A stretch of 64,000 nucleotides of DNA from Nomia melanderi (taxonomy: Eukaryota; Arthropoda; Insecta; Hymenoptera; Halictidae): contig NC_135003.1 in the NCBI RefSeq assembly GCF_051020985.1, positions 1,760,001-1,824,000 on the forward strand. Direction: 5' to 3'. A model generated the notes under the pieces. That model was not told where the DNA came from and searched no databases. It saw only the letters and a program-made list of their open reading frames with translations. The position numbers and the translations under genes are program-made. Positions within the stretch are counted from its first letter, which is position 1, and each line of letters opens with the position of its first letter. Positions 25,956 through 38,823 of the stretch are shown piece after piece.

Positions 25956-26440
25956 GTTTGATTTCTTTCCCTCCCCCCGACTTCTCATCCTTTATTTACC
26001 CTTAGTCCAAATCTTCGCTATTAAAGGTATGTTTTCGACTACTTAATGATTTTCATTAATGTAAGAATTAAGGAAATTCAAATGATAAAGGAAAATTACC
26101 GAAATAGGCAATTTTTGTATCAAAGGTAACAAAAAATGATGAAAAAATGAGAAAAATATATGTATATAGTTTTGGATATATGTATGTGATAGTACGACCA
26201 CAAACGATCTCTAACTTAAACGTTTTTTAATAAATTTACTTATGAATATCCATATAAAAATTAATTTTTCACTGCGCCTTATCTGAAATAGGAAAGAGCT
26301 GAAATAATTTTCATTTGTGGTAAAAGTCAATAATATTTATGAAAATCAAGTCGTGGTTAGGTATACATGAATGTATACACTAATGTTTAAGTTAATAGTA
26401 TTAAGGAAAAGTGTTGTTGCAACGTCCTGATCTGAGCTCA

Positions 26441-26760
26441 GGTTAAGAACACGGAAACCACCATAGAAACGGCAACATTTGTAAAAGAGTTTATCGAGTC
26501 ATGTCACATCTGTCAAACACACCATTCAGAAGATGCTCCACTCAAACACCTCCACCAAAATAATTGTAACCCTCTAACCAGGGACATTTCTCGTATTCTG
26601 TACAATTCAGACACTTCGCTTCTATCTGTAAAGCCCGCTACTGGTTCCTCAGTCAACTAGTGTACAGTTCGTGTGAATAAACAAGTTAACTAACAGTGCG
26701 GCACTTTTCCAAACTTCCCAATTTTTTTAATTAACCTTGAGATGGTTAAGTCCGCGACAA
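26441..26760 (+). mobile_element. Retroelement remnant (integrase zinc-finger-like piece plus possible LTR end)
   Basis: A short open stretch around 26450-26560 reads FVKEFIESCHICQTHH, resembling the end of the His2Cys2 zinc-binding region of retroelement integrases (Ty3/gypsy or BEL class). It is followed by a stop, a polyadenylation-like GTGAATAAAC and a GTCCGCGACAAGG stretch that could be near a primer-binding site. No intact reverse transcriptase or integrase core is present, so this is a broken fragment. The assignment rests on one motif. Confidence 0.35.
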
Positions 26761-26870
26761 GGTGGATCGGAAAATCTCGAACAACTGTCCACTACGCAAC
26801 AGTTATTATAAATGAAACAAATTGAAAGCATACACCACTCAAACGTAAAAATACTGTTGATATATTGATA

Positions 26871-27538
26871 TACAGAGTCTCTTACCTATGTAAGTGAATA
26901 CACCTAACTATCTCTGTTATGTGTAGCGTTAGAAAAAAACTTTCTTAAACATAGTTACTCTATTCGAGGTAGCAAAAATGGGGTTAAAAAATGTTTTTTC
27001 AATGTTACTTTTCGAAATTTCAAGGTCCACGTTATTTTTCGAAGTAGAACACTGTATTAGTTACTCCATATTCTTATACAAATAAAAGAACGCAGTTTAA
27101 TAATCTTGAGAACCATACCATGCAATTTCCAATAATTCGCAATAATATACCCTAACGTTACTGTAGTATTACAAACTCGTGGATCTGTTCCGAAACATAA
27201 CTCTCTTGATCTTAGTAACGCGTATTATAAGATAAACATACGTCTCAGTAGAGATTCATGATGATATTAAGTGATACCATGATGATATTAAGACGAAATT
27301 ACATAATCAAAATAGTATGGCAACGAGGTCGTTAACTTGCTTTTTTTTCTATATAAGAATATATACCGACTAATACAGAGTTCCACCCAAAATAGTAATG
27401 TTGACCTTGAAATTTCGAAAAGGTGACCTTGACCATAAAATTTTCCCTGTCGATTTGTGTACTTTTATTCTAGAGCTTTTTTCTAAGTCTAAACATAACG
27501 GAGATATTAGGTTGTTCTCATTTATATGAGACACCCCA
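26871..27538. repeat. Fold-back element with long imperfect inverted arms
   Basis: Left arm (TACAGAGTCTCTTACC...) and the complement of the right arm (GGGGTGTCTCATATAAATG...) align over about 200 bp. Shared blocks include TCTC/TGTTATG near the ends, TTAGAAAAAA, CTTTTCGAAATTTCAAGGTC and CTGTATTAG with TATTCTTATA. No coding capacity. This is the structure of a non-autonomous fold-back DNA transposon. Confidence 0.6.
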
Positions 27539-27621
27539 CATCAGGCCTTCTCGCGGGCAAGGCCAGCCACTTTTCCGAGGTGGGGGAAATACACTTGTGT
27601 CAGCCTCCGTGCGTTAGGGTC

Positions 27622-27894
27622 TTAACACATTGTTGACCGGTCACGGGTTAACTCGTGTTTGCATTCGCATTAAGTATTTCAATTTTTAGAACGCAGAGCA
27701 ATATAGAACATTGCAAAAGAAAAATATTAAAAGTTATATAAAAGATATGTCCAAAGTTTCATTTCAATTCATTACGTATAAATAAAGTGTATTGAAGTTT
27801 AGTTAGATTGTTTCACTTTCAAAACTGATTAGGGAATAATAACCGGTGACATGGGATAGCTCCTGCATAAAATTGTCGGTCAACAATGTGTTAA
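27622..27894. mobile_element. TTAA-flanked miniature element with 18-bp perfect inverted ends
   Basis: 273 bp bounded by TTAA; the ends read TTAACACATTGTTGACCG on both strands. No protein is encoded. It follows directly after a G+C-richer segment at 27540-27620. The signature fits a piggyBac-type non-autonomous element. Confidence 0.7.
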
Positions 27895-28062
27895 GACAGG
27901 TGATCACTAGTAGACACAGTGATGATCGCTTAAATTCCATAAAATCGGCTTCCCTAAATTTCACTGCGCCATCCCTACTGTTGCCTCACTATGCATTGTC
28001 TCAAGTTCAGTGTAACGTGATCCCAGTAGACAGAGACAGAAAATTAATATAATAATCATAAA

Positions 28063-28570
28063 CAGGATAGACGCAGTTCATCGAATATGGAGGCTCGATA
28101 CGCAGGACTTCGAAGCGACTTCACACGCGTCAAATATAAACATGTAATGAAAAAAATTTCAATTGCTATAATTTCAACTTCACTTTCTCAATCGTAGTAC
28201 TGATGGAATGTTGAGATTCTTCTGATTAAAATGAGTCCAAACCCGACGTAAATCGGTCTAGTTTTATCGATTTGGAGGACATGAACCTTTAATTTCGTTA
28301 ATTATCTTAAATCAGTAAAAATAGTCCGATTTCCATCATGTTTAAATTCATTTAATCACAACAATCTCAAAAATTCACTAGCACTACATTTGAGAAGGTA
28401 AGGTTAAAATTACTGCAAGTGAAATCTATATCGTTTCTCTGTCTTTGTCAGGCTGTGCTCGATTCAATTCCTGGAAGCAAATAGCTTCCTCCTATTTCTT
28501 CTGCTCGGTTGAATTCCACTGCTGGGATCCAAAATTGTAGCATTTAAGCGATCACTATTGTACTTATAAA
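28063..28570. repeat. Palindromic repeat family, copy A (internally deleted)
   Basis: Shares with 45607-46155 and 56632-57200 the block starting around CACGCGTCAAATATAAAC, through ATTAAAATGAGTCCAAAC, to the end block GTAGCATTTAAGCG. The two halves are inverted relative to each other. Compared with the other two copies it lacks a segment before CTTTGTCAGGCTGTGCTCG. The reverse-strand reading frame across it has no known domain. Confidence 0.65.
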
Positions 28571-31500
28571 GTAGTCCAAAGACAGCCACGTTTGCCCGCG
28601 GCGGCGTTACAGGCTGCTCGGCGGGCAGTATTGTGCCCAGACAATCCGCGAGCTGCTTGCCCGAGCAAGTGGCTGGACAGGACTGTACTATATACTGCAT
28701 AATGCAAATGTTCAATGCACAAAAATTTTATTCGTTTTAATTATCTTTACTTGAATTCTTTAAAATTAGAGGACCATTATTCACGATTGATTCAACTAAT
28801 TTGACGAACGATATGCGAAGTTTTTGCGACTGATTGAACGACTGGTTGTCAACTGTTCAAAAGTTAGAACGTCTAACGGAATAGTTTGAAACCTCGCGAA
28901 CGACTAACGAACGACTTCTATAATTGGTTTCATTCTGAAGGAGGAAAGATACGCCGTTTTTCCGTTATCGATGATGATGGAAAGATCTCCTTGAGGGTCA
29001 AGCATGCGTAAAAATCTTAATTAAGTTTTTAGTCAAGATGTTCGCGTTTCGAAATAACTGACGCATTGTTTTAAAAGTGAAATGTTTGAGTGAAACTCAA
29101 TTAATCCTACTGCAGTTCTCAGTTCAGCTGTCTATTATACATGTCAATACTACTTTTACCGAAGCTGTGAAAAAGACATCTTTTAAAATTTTAAGTTAAA
29201 ATTATTTACTGAGTTTAATCATTCTTCTTCTATTAACTTTTCGACTACGCTTATAATGATTATAAAATTATAAAACTAATTTCACGGCATATGCTTTAAT
29301 TAGATCCTATTAGATAATTCGGTAAAATTTATCAAATTACCTAATACAATGATTTAAAATTTATTAAATGACCTGTCAGTAAAACATAGGTAGAGTAAAG
29401 TAATATGGAATACCTGATTTTAAAAATGTCGAAATGAGAGATATGCATTTTCCAATGAAATATGCATCGAAATACGCAGAAATTAATAAAGGTTCATACA
29501 ATAATCGATGCAAAAATATAAATGTCTTAAAACCATGGTAAAAAATGTAAACGAAATCAAAACCAGCAATATGGAATACATAGGTAGTGAATATAACTCA
29601 TTTTCATTACAAGAAATGAATATTTATCGAATTAGAAAGGATAACTAAACAGATCGTCCACTTTTTGGAATTTATATTACGTTAAGTTTTTTCTGTTTTT
29701 TTTTTCTTTCTACACGTTGGGACATATCGGAATTACTATATTCTTCGAGAACGCAATGTGTTGGACAAATTTTTCTCAAATATTATCATTTTTGTAATTG
29801 GTATCAGAAAATAAAAAAGTATAGTACAATATTATGAAACATTAACACGTTGAATGCCGCACGATATTAAGGTGCAGAATATACGAAATGAAAAAAAATA
29901 CAATATTAAATTATTTCATTGAATTGCGTTGTTATTATTGCAGGTTTATTTTGCTGAGTGTCACCGCATTAGGTAGCGTTATTTACAATTTAGTAATGTT
30001 TTCAAATATTCATCGTTTAATTGAGGGAATTACAGTAATTGAATTTGGGCGGGGGTCAGCGATCCCCCATGGCATGTTGGAACGTGGTAAGAAAAAAATG
30101 TGCAATCAATATAGAATGTGCTCCATATTAGATACTCAATGGAGTAAAGTACTGCAAATTGCTTTAGAATAGTAAAAACTAAATATGTTTAAAGATAAAT
30201 CTTAAGAAAGTAATATTTTTAAATCTGTCTATACTTATACTGTCTAAAATAACTAACTACATATTTAACTCGTCTCTCAAAAAATTTTACATACTACTAT
30301 TACTTACAACTATTCGTATGATTATTTCATTGAAGTGTTCCCCATGGTGACTAACACATTAAACTATTTATTTTCTAAAATATCGTAGTGGTCCATATTA
30401 AGCACCGTTACTCTATGTACAAACAAGTGATAAAAATAGTATTAAATATTATTGAAAGAGTAAAAATGTAGATGTTAGTAACGATATTTTGTGTACCTTT
30501 TTGAAATTCAAGCATATCTAAGAACGTATAAAAAAACGGTTTTAAACAGAAGATTAAACAGATTTAATAGTGTTAAAAACGTAACATCGCAGTTGCGTTG
30601 AAAGAAACCCGAAAAACGTAACAGGCTAATGCATATGTATCGGTTCAGTATCCTTAATCAGTTAACTGCGTTTTACGAGTACACACGTCATCTTAAAGCT
30701 TGAAATGATACTAATTCTTTTAGCGATGAATTGTTTATTTCCTCAAATAAACATGTAATTCTTTTTCGTTTTACTTTAATTTTTCATTCAAATATACCAT
30801 AGGTTCACTCATCCTGCGTTTAACAAGTATACGCTGCATTTTTTTAGATTTCTGAAACTAAATTCAACAGTTAACAAGTTACATAAGTATTCTACCAACT
30901 ACAAAGCAATATACTTATAAACTTCATATCTTTGTGAGATAGTTTCGACGGTTCGCGCGACTGGTTACCAAAATCAATTGTTTAATCACATTCAAATAAT
31001 CCCACGACTGGTTCTTCTTAGAGGTGACATCCTTTTTCATTTCCAGGAAAATATTAACTCAACCAGTACACACAATTTTTCCTTGTCAATCATTAATTTT
31101 ATGCTTATTGTAGAAATTTCGAGTAACTAGTTCAAAACGGTAGAAGGTTAATAGTTTCAAATAAACATTTGAACGATTATCATTTTAGAAGTTCTATTTA
31201 AAGATTCTTTTAAGTATAACAAATCGTTTGACAAAAAATTTTGTTTCAATTATTCGAAGGAAAAATTGCTAACTATTCTAATATCCAAGAATAAAAACTG
31301 ATGTTACGGCTACAATATACGCGAAGAGTCGTCAACACATCAATCATTCGAGACGTAAAGCGTACAAATCGATTATCAAACACCATTAATTTTGCAATTT
31401 GAATCAATCACCCAATATTAATTTTGGCGGATAGTCCGAGCAAATGTGTCGAACGATGAGTCACGCCCGAGCTTGGTAATCTCAAAAAGATTTAATTAAA

Positions 31501-33810
31501 AATCTCATGACATCATTCAAGAAACATGACTATCTACGTCGAGTTCGTGTCTAATAGCGGTAAGAGTTTATGACACTGTTGTACTGTGAATCAGATGTAC
31601 ACGGACTACCTCACGTATTTACTAACTGATATTTTTCAATACCGTTACCTATTGTTGCAAGTTAATTGAAGTTTAACAATATTGAAAAAAAGAAAATTTT
31701 AGTTGACACTGGTGTGTCGATCGAAAAAACATTTTTGGATAGATGGTTGAAATTTCTACGGAAATAAAAACAATGAATATTCCACTCCAGTCTAGAACGG
31801 ATTTAAAAAATTACATATATTATTGGTCAATAAGATTCACAATAATATGAAAATTATCCACAGTTTTATTTTCTAAACGCATTGCTTAAGGGATATGTTG
31901 TTTATTAGAATTCATGGCAAATGGAACCTAATACATAGGGAACATATATTGTTCCTTAGTAGAAGATCTTTGATAACTTAAATAGATTAAGCTGGTTTTT
32001 TATTTAAAGATCATGTACTTTTCGCATCCTTGAGTATTATATCCAATTCCTTTATTTTCAGTGATGGATCCTTTATACTTCTTTGTTAAAAAAATGTATT
32101 GTCATTGGAAAACAACGTATTGCCGTTGAATACTGTAGAAAACAATGAGTATGTATATGTGAAAGAGTAAATGAATAGTAACATAATAGCAATAAAAGCA
32201 TTAACAAATACATTTATGAACTTTACGGGTCTGTATTTTATTACCGACATATAATGAAATCAAGAATTTGTCTATAATTATTTCAAAAGCAAACAATTCA
32301 TATAATTACCTCTTGACTTCGAATATTTACACAAATTTAGATTTACAAAAATAAGTTAGTATAACAAGAATTATACAGATCAAAATTGATTATTCCAAAA
32401 GATAGTTCTGTTTAAGAAGGAGATTAAATTAGTCTATAAAAAATATTTATTGTACCAGACGTAATTAAACTTTCATAAAATTTGTTGGTTAGAATGACTC
32501 AAAATATTTAAATCCATATTCCATAACATAAAAACTTTTAAGTTATGTCATTGTTACGACAAATGAGCAATATATATGCGCTATAATGAGCTTTATATCG
32601 TTATATAAATAAATAAACAGTAGTGGAAACGAGAGTAATTAAACTTATTCTTTTTTAACGAAGTTTAGGAAATTGTTGAATAAAATAAACAACGTATGGT
32701 TTAATGAAGTTTAATTTAGTAAAATGAAGTTTATCTTTAAATTTCCTAATACGACATAATTCGCACAGTTTATATTAGCATGCTACATACTGTTCGTCTC
32801 TTCCGAGCGTAGATTTTTCGGTAGTTTTATTGTTGGAAATTCGGAACGGATACGCCTAACACATGGCAACCCGGCAATCATCGGTGTGCCCTAGATAAGT
32901 CAATCAGGGTCCATAGAGCAATGATATAATAAAAATGATTAGTAGTATTTTAATACTTTTAATTCAATTTTAATTTAATTAACATCCAGCAGTATACGAT
33001 TTGTAGCATTAAAGTAATTAGAGCTTGTAGCTTGTACACTGTCAAGGTGATAGGTCCGGAAAATCTTGTTCGGTATTTACACGTTGAAAAGTGAAATTGC
33101 TTCATTAATTTACACTTGCATACGATTTGTGAATTCGTTGTGACGAATATGAATACGATTATATTTTCTAACGATGTAATCCATTTAGAGACTAAGCGAA
33201 AATAAGCAGTTCTAAATAAGTATTGGCATAGTAAGACCTGACTCGACAAAGATTGCGGATATCGATGGCCGACCGCGTAACTTTTTTACCAATGGTTGTA
33301 TGAGTTTCAACATCATTTCCTTTAAAAGTACTCACAGAACACTTTTATATTAAAAGTATATATAGATCTATTACTTTTAAAATACATAAATTATCTTATA
33401 TATCAAGGATTTTCATTTTTCCTTAAAACTGGTTTTCTCGGGAACTACGCAGGAGCGGAAGAAAGACTTACAGATTCGTATTGAGCATATGTACAAAGGT
33501 CTATAAGAAACGCCTATTAAAAATTTGAAATGGAAATATGTTTTGAACAGTGTTATTGTTCCTGCCATAACAATAGTACACAACTAAAGTTGTTCTCCTT
33601 TACAATCTTAGGTTGTACATTATTTATATTATTTACATTTGCATGAAGAACATAACTACTGATTGAAAATAAATAAATAATTAACAGTATGAGTGTTAGC
33701 TTATTGCATTGTCAGTTCATTAATGTACACCTGTCCCTCCATTTGCATAGGATTTTTTTTACACGGTTTATAACACTATTGTGGGTATGAGTGGTTGACT
33801 GTGTGTGCGC
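28571..33810. other. Intergenic region, mostly nothing recognised
   Basis: AT-rich and without convincing exons on either strand. A degenerate TTAA element may span 29842-30090 (TTAACACGTTGAATGCC against a TTACCACGTT end on the complement). The reverse frame at 32959-33249 looks like chance. Confidence 0.5.
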
Positions 33811-34718
33811 CTGGCGACGCCGCACAGTGGTACCTTTTGACGAAAAGCAGATCAAAGTTCATAATCTTGTAGAATTTTCATATAAAATTGGTATACTTCT
33901 GTTTTTAGAGTTGCTAAATCTAAATATTCTATTAAAAATGAAAAATTCAAAATGGCGGATCTGACATTACTGATATAAATATAATTTTTAAGTAAATTTC
34001 TATAAAAATTGATTGTTTTTCAACTTTTAACCAAAATTATGCAATTGAAACATCGAATTTAATGGGACAATGTTAATTTCAAAATGTTTTTGTAATGAAT
34101 TGTTACTTTTAAATGAATTATTGAATTGACCGCTCAAAACCGAAGCTTTGTCAAGTTATTACTTGGAAAATACTGTGATATAAAGTTATATTAATGATTT
34201 AGATAAATTTCTTTAATATATATTCAATTTTTACAAATATATTAACCTTACTAATGCTACAGATATCATTAATATGATTTAGTGGAACAAATTGTATATA
34301 TCACAATAGTATTTTAAATTTAAATATCTTAAAATGATGCAAAGTGTAAATTTTCTCGACGGAATATCATACTAGACATGTTACGGGAAATCAGGAAACT
34401 TGTTCCAGCGTGACACTCGGTGACACTCACCTTCGTTTTCCTTCCCGTTTATTAAAATGTGACTATGGCACGTTGAGAAAGGAGTTACAAAGGTAAATTC
34501 AAGAATATTTCACTTTATTTTTATGTCTAATATATGCTTGCATCGTCTATTTTAATAATCGAGTGCTTTAAATAAAAAATTTGTTAAGAGAAATTTTCCC
34601 TGGCACATTAAAGGGACTCTAATTTTCGAGATATTAAGAGGCTTGAAATTTCAACTTTGACGGTTTATATCTTAGGCCAGCTTTTCGTTGAAAGGTACCA
34701 CTATGCGCCGTAGCGCCG
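33811..34718. mobile_element. Element with terminal inverted repeats around GTGGTACCTTT
   Basis: The left end near 33815-33870 (CGCACAGTGGTACCTTTTGA then CGAAAAGC) recurs inverted at about 34655-34718 (GCGCATAGTGGTACCTTTCA then ACGAAAAGC on the complement). The 0.9 kb between the ends is AT-rich and without coding capacity. This is probably a non-autonomous DNA transposon of unknown superfamily. Confidence 0.45.
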
Positions 34719-35587
34719 GTATGTTTGGAAATTGGGGTGACTGCGTTTGGGAAATCTTGAGTGGCCGAAGAGGCGCAAAAGAAGAGTATTTGAGACTGAG
34801 GGACTGGACCGTGAGAATAAATCGTGAAAACGCAGCAAGTACGAAAACGAGACGAGAAAAGATGAAAACTAAACAATGAGGCCCGCATTCCTCAGCATCG
34901 CCATCAAGTGATCTCCCAATAGTACGTGACTGCATGAGTTTCGGCTATGGATGGGTTAATGTTCGTCATGAATTCTCAATTTGAATCCGGCGAACTTTGT
35001 TAAAAATTGCACTAGTGTGCCGACTAAGGTTTGCTAGAAGGACCACCCTCCACTATTGGAGAATTAAACTAAGTTCCGGTAAACTCGCTCTACGACTGAA
35101 CTCGAGAGACTGGTGCTAATGAGACTAGGGCAAGGTTGCTCAGTGGGCCTTCTCATGGGTCAAAATCCGTGTCGATGTGACCGCACTCAGAGGTGGGTGT
35201 AAAGCCACGGATAGCTAGCCACGGAGTGGGAGAAATGACTTGGTTAGCAGCACTTGGCCGCGTGTAAGTAGTCATGCACTCATTACTACACACACTAACA
35301 CATAGATTTGGCCCGTGGAGGCCATTTGCTGGGTATCCCTGGACTACGCTATAAAAACCGTTGTAGTGTGACTATGCTATAGAGACTATACTCACCGGAA
35401 TTCTTACACTTCGAAGGAAAGTGAATTTCGCTCCTTTCAGCAATGATCGTGGTTGGTGGGAAGAGTGGGTGCAAGTCGCTGGTAAGTCCTTTACGGAAAA
35501 AACTATGAGATTTGGCAACGGCGAGAAGTCCCGCTGCTTCGAGATCATGTGCGAGTGACCCTATTCACGGAGATACTATTCTTCTCC

Positions 35588-36009
35588 CACGTTAGTATCA
35601 TTAGCCAGTGGCTTTAAAGTGCTCAGGGGCGAGGGGACTCTTCTACTCACGACGCTCGGCTTTCGACGCATAGACATTATTGGCGCGCGCCGAGGCCAGA
35701 GCGTCGTGAGTGGAAAAGTTCCCTTGCCCCTCTGCACTTTTAAGCCACGGACCAATGGCACTAACGTGAAAGGCGAATAATGTGTACAGTGCGTTACTGA
35801 CATGATCCCAGCCGACCTGTGACTTAAAAGTGAAGAGGGGCAAGGGGAGACGTCCACTCGCGGCGGTCGGCCCGATAGTAATGGCGGAATTAGTTTCGAC
35901 TTGTCTTTGTTACTAGCCGAACCGCGAGCTGAGGTGAAACGTGCGACGTAAACTCCTTGCCCTTCTTCACTTTTGAGCCACAGGCCGGCTGGGTTCACGT
36001 CAATAACGC
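35588..36009. repeat. Array of four alternately inverted 70-85 bp units
   Basis: Units at 35588-35660 (+), 35700-35768 (-), 35791-35870 (+) and 35923-36009 (-) share a core like TGGCTTAAAAGTG followed by AGGGGCAAGGGGA and a CACTCAC/CACTCGC end. Neighbouring units form hairpins with loops of about 20-50 bp. A single diverged fifth unit lies at 61157-61210. The segment is much richer in G+C than its surroundings. The overlapping 146-codon reverse frame is explained by this repeat. Confidence 0.7.
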
Positions 36010-36086
36010 ACTGCACTTGTTTTACGGCGACCTAACCGATGTTACGGGCATAACTTTAATAAATAGTGAAGTATGAAGAACGAAGA

Positions 36087-36423
36087 GTGTAACACCGATT
36101 TTCGCGAGGGTCTATCGATCCGTACGAAACCTTAACAGAATGCAAGGGTCAGAGTGCGAGGGAAAAGAATTGCGTATGAAAAGAAAGAAAGAGTGATTGG
36201 AGGTGCAAGATATAAGTGCGTGGATGTTCGGTGGCAAAGGAGTTTAGCGTTGGAGATTAGAGTGAGCGTTTAGAGGGATTTTTCGTGCAAGTTAGCGAGT
36301 GAGCAGTCCATTGTTTTATTTCTATTGTCGTAGTCATTTTGTTTTTAATAAACTGTTATTGTTATTGTTGATAAATTGTGAATATTCTGCGATTAATTGA
36401 TCTCTCCTAGTGAAAGTCCCTAC
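36087..36423 (+). mobile_element. Possible solo LTR-like segment (TGTAACA...CCTACA)
   Basis: About 337 bp starting TGTAACACC and ending GTCCCTACA, i.e. with TG...CA ends in a short TGTA/TACA inversion. Inside are a TATA-like GATATAAG near 36208 and a TAATAAACTG near 36347, in the order expected for a promoter and a poly(A) signal. No matching 5-bp target duplication and no second LTR was found, so this is tentative. No coding sequence. Confidence 0.3.
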
Positions 36424-36730
36424 AATTTGAGGACTAGTCCTGGACTTATTTCTACACTATTTACGCGGCATTGTTTATACATAATGTCAATTTATGCGAT
36501 CTGAATTTAGCGACACCAAATCAAATTGACTTTCATTTTCCGAAATGTTATTACTATTATTTTTATGTTAAGCTGTATGAAATGAATATGTATTTCTAAA
36601 ACTTATACCAGCTTTTCTTTCCAATATTTTGTTTTCTTTTGTACTGACAGGCCCTATTTACGCGATTTTCATTCGAGCAAAACTACTACACGTAGAACGG
36701 GTACTCCGCGTTAATGAAGAGAGGATATAT

Positions 36731-36757
36731 GTACGTATATATATATATATATATAAG
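36731..36757. repeat. AT dinucleotide microsatellite
   Basis: GTACGT followed by about ten TA units and then AGTGTATG. A simple sequence repeat. Confidence 0.8.
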
Positions 36758-37204
36758 TGTATGTCTTTTGAAAAAGAGAATAAGAATATTTTATGATTGT
36801 TTTATTAACTATAATAAAAACTTTTCACAGTTTGGAAGATGTTTTACTAAAAGTACGCAATTCATAAAATAACCAATACCTATATTTATTTGTATGATAT
36901 GAATGTAGCAAGGTTGTGTAAATACATTGTAAAAATTCGGAAAATTTTTGATCATTTTCTTCTGTCTTTTATTCTTGTGTCTTTTATATTCGATGCACAT
37001 AGTTCCCAAAATATCGCAGTTTGTATTTTCTACAAAAGCTAGAGCGCTTACAATAATAATTGTACATTGCAACATCATTATTTTATACGTGATGCCAATT
37101 GATATACCAAATGTAAGAAGTATAACACAATAACAATAAATTTCTTCCATCTGTAACTCCAATAAATATATTCTTTTCATTATCTAATGTTACGATAAGT
37201 AAAC

Positions 37205-37432
37205 TTAACACTAGATTTTGACACATCTATTGTATAGTATATTGTATTGTTCTTAGAAAAATTAATGTTCGTTCATTTAGATGTTGGAAATTAGAGGTTT
37301 GAAAGTAGACAATTAGGATATATATTCGTGTACATTTTTTTACAACGTAAACATTTATTCAAAATCGACGTAAACATTTACCGATGCTTATAAAATTCAA
37401 TATGCATCAAATTGACCCGTTCCGTAAACCTT
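37205..37432. mobile_element. Diverged copy of the 19691-19909 TTAA element, opposite orientation
   Basis: Begins TTAACACTAGATTTT and ends near GTTCCGTAAACC. The interior shares TGTTCGTTC, GTAGACAATTA and TTTATAAAATTCAAT in the same order as the complement of 19691-19909. The right-hand TTAA is lost. Confidence 0.6.
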
Positions 37433-37540
37433 TTCGAACTGTTTCCTTACGTGTATTCTATTTCCTTAATATAATTCCAATTATTTCTTAGTTATATTTT
37501 GTTTTCATTATTATGTTCTAAGACAGTTTTATTTAAAGTA

Positions 37541-38198
37541 TTAACCCTTTGAGTTGCGAAGAGTGATATATGATATCAATCTCCTTCATGCACTTGCGAA
37601 AAGGGCTAAGAGCGATATGTCGTTGCTCGAAATTTTAAATGCTGTAACTCATTAAAAAGTTAATTTTGCTTTACGAAAGAACGGTCAATATCTAATACAC
37701 GTAGATTTATATGTACACTTATATTTTATTTTAAATATCGTAATACGTGTATGTAATATATAAAAAAATTCCGTCTTATCTATTCAATGTGCAAGAAAGG
37801 CCAGGAGCTGTGTCTCTGTAAGAGCACAACTGTATGTAAAAACTTATTTCAATTACATATATTTACTTATAACAATACTGAATTAAAAAAGTAATTGAAA
37901 GGATTCATTTTTACAGACAATAAATTACGTTCATTTACAAACAAATTTCACTTTCAAGTTTTTGAGAAAATATTTATTTATATTTCATTTTTTTTATTAT
38001 ATCTATAGAGTTTCTTCTTTATTTTATAAGTAATAAAGGAAGTCTAAGATGTTTTTAGTACTGTGTAAATGTTTTATGAACTTTATATCAAAATTGACCA
38101 AAATATAAATTTTTGTTTATAATCATGCATCTTTGTTTAGAATTGTCTGCAATTTCTCGAATATGTATGCAAATTTTCCCTGGTAATGAAAGAGTTAA
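37541..38198. mobile_element. Possible TTAA-flanked element with short inverted ends
   Basis: TTAACCCTTTGA at the left; the complement of the right end reads TTAACTCTTTCA. The interior of 0.65 kb is AT-rich and non-coding. Only about 12 bp of end similarity supports this. Confidence 0.35.
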
Positions 38199-38823
38199 TA
38201 CAAGTTAATAGAAAGTAAGGAACAAAATACAGAAAATAAGAAAATTATAACGTTTAAAAGACGTTATTATATAATAACGTTTATTATCTTCGTTTTGAAA
38301 CTCATCTAGCTTTACGTAATTAATAATTTGTCTGTATAGAAAATGTTTGGTCTAATAGATTTATAATATTTTATTCCTTTCATTTCTCGCTTTACTTTCC
38401 TTTCTAATTTCATCTGCTTGCGTGCGAATTTAATTCGCTATGCTGCTTTCATTTATACAATTTTATTACTTTTGTTCCTGCTACTTTTCCAATTTCATTC
38501 CTTTAACATTCTCTTTGGTTTTCATAGTAACCAATCTCTTATAACGATAATAAAAGAATTATGTTGTGTAATTATATTATCATATACTATTTTTTTATTC
38601 GAATAATTCTATAATTTCTACTATAGATTGAATAAATGAACAATTATGTTTGTTTATTTTTGTAGTTATTACATGTGGGCATTCATTGCACAATAGATAT
38701 AGTAACTAAAATTGAAGCAGTGTTCACAATTAAGACATCTACTCTGCAATTTCCAGTAAAGTGTTATCAAAAATAAAAAAGAAGATGTTAGTAGGAAATA
38801 ATTAGTATCCACGTAATTTATAT

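Noticed and set aside
35576..36016. 146-codon reverse-strand frame, one of the longest frames outside the two genes
   Set aside because: It is fully explained by the alternating inverted repeat array and has no known domain.
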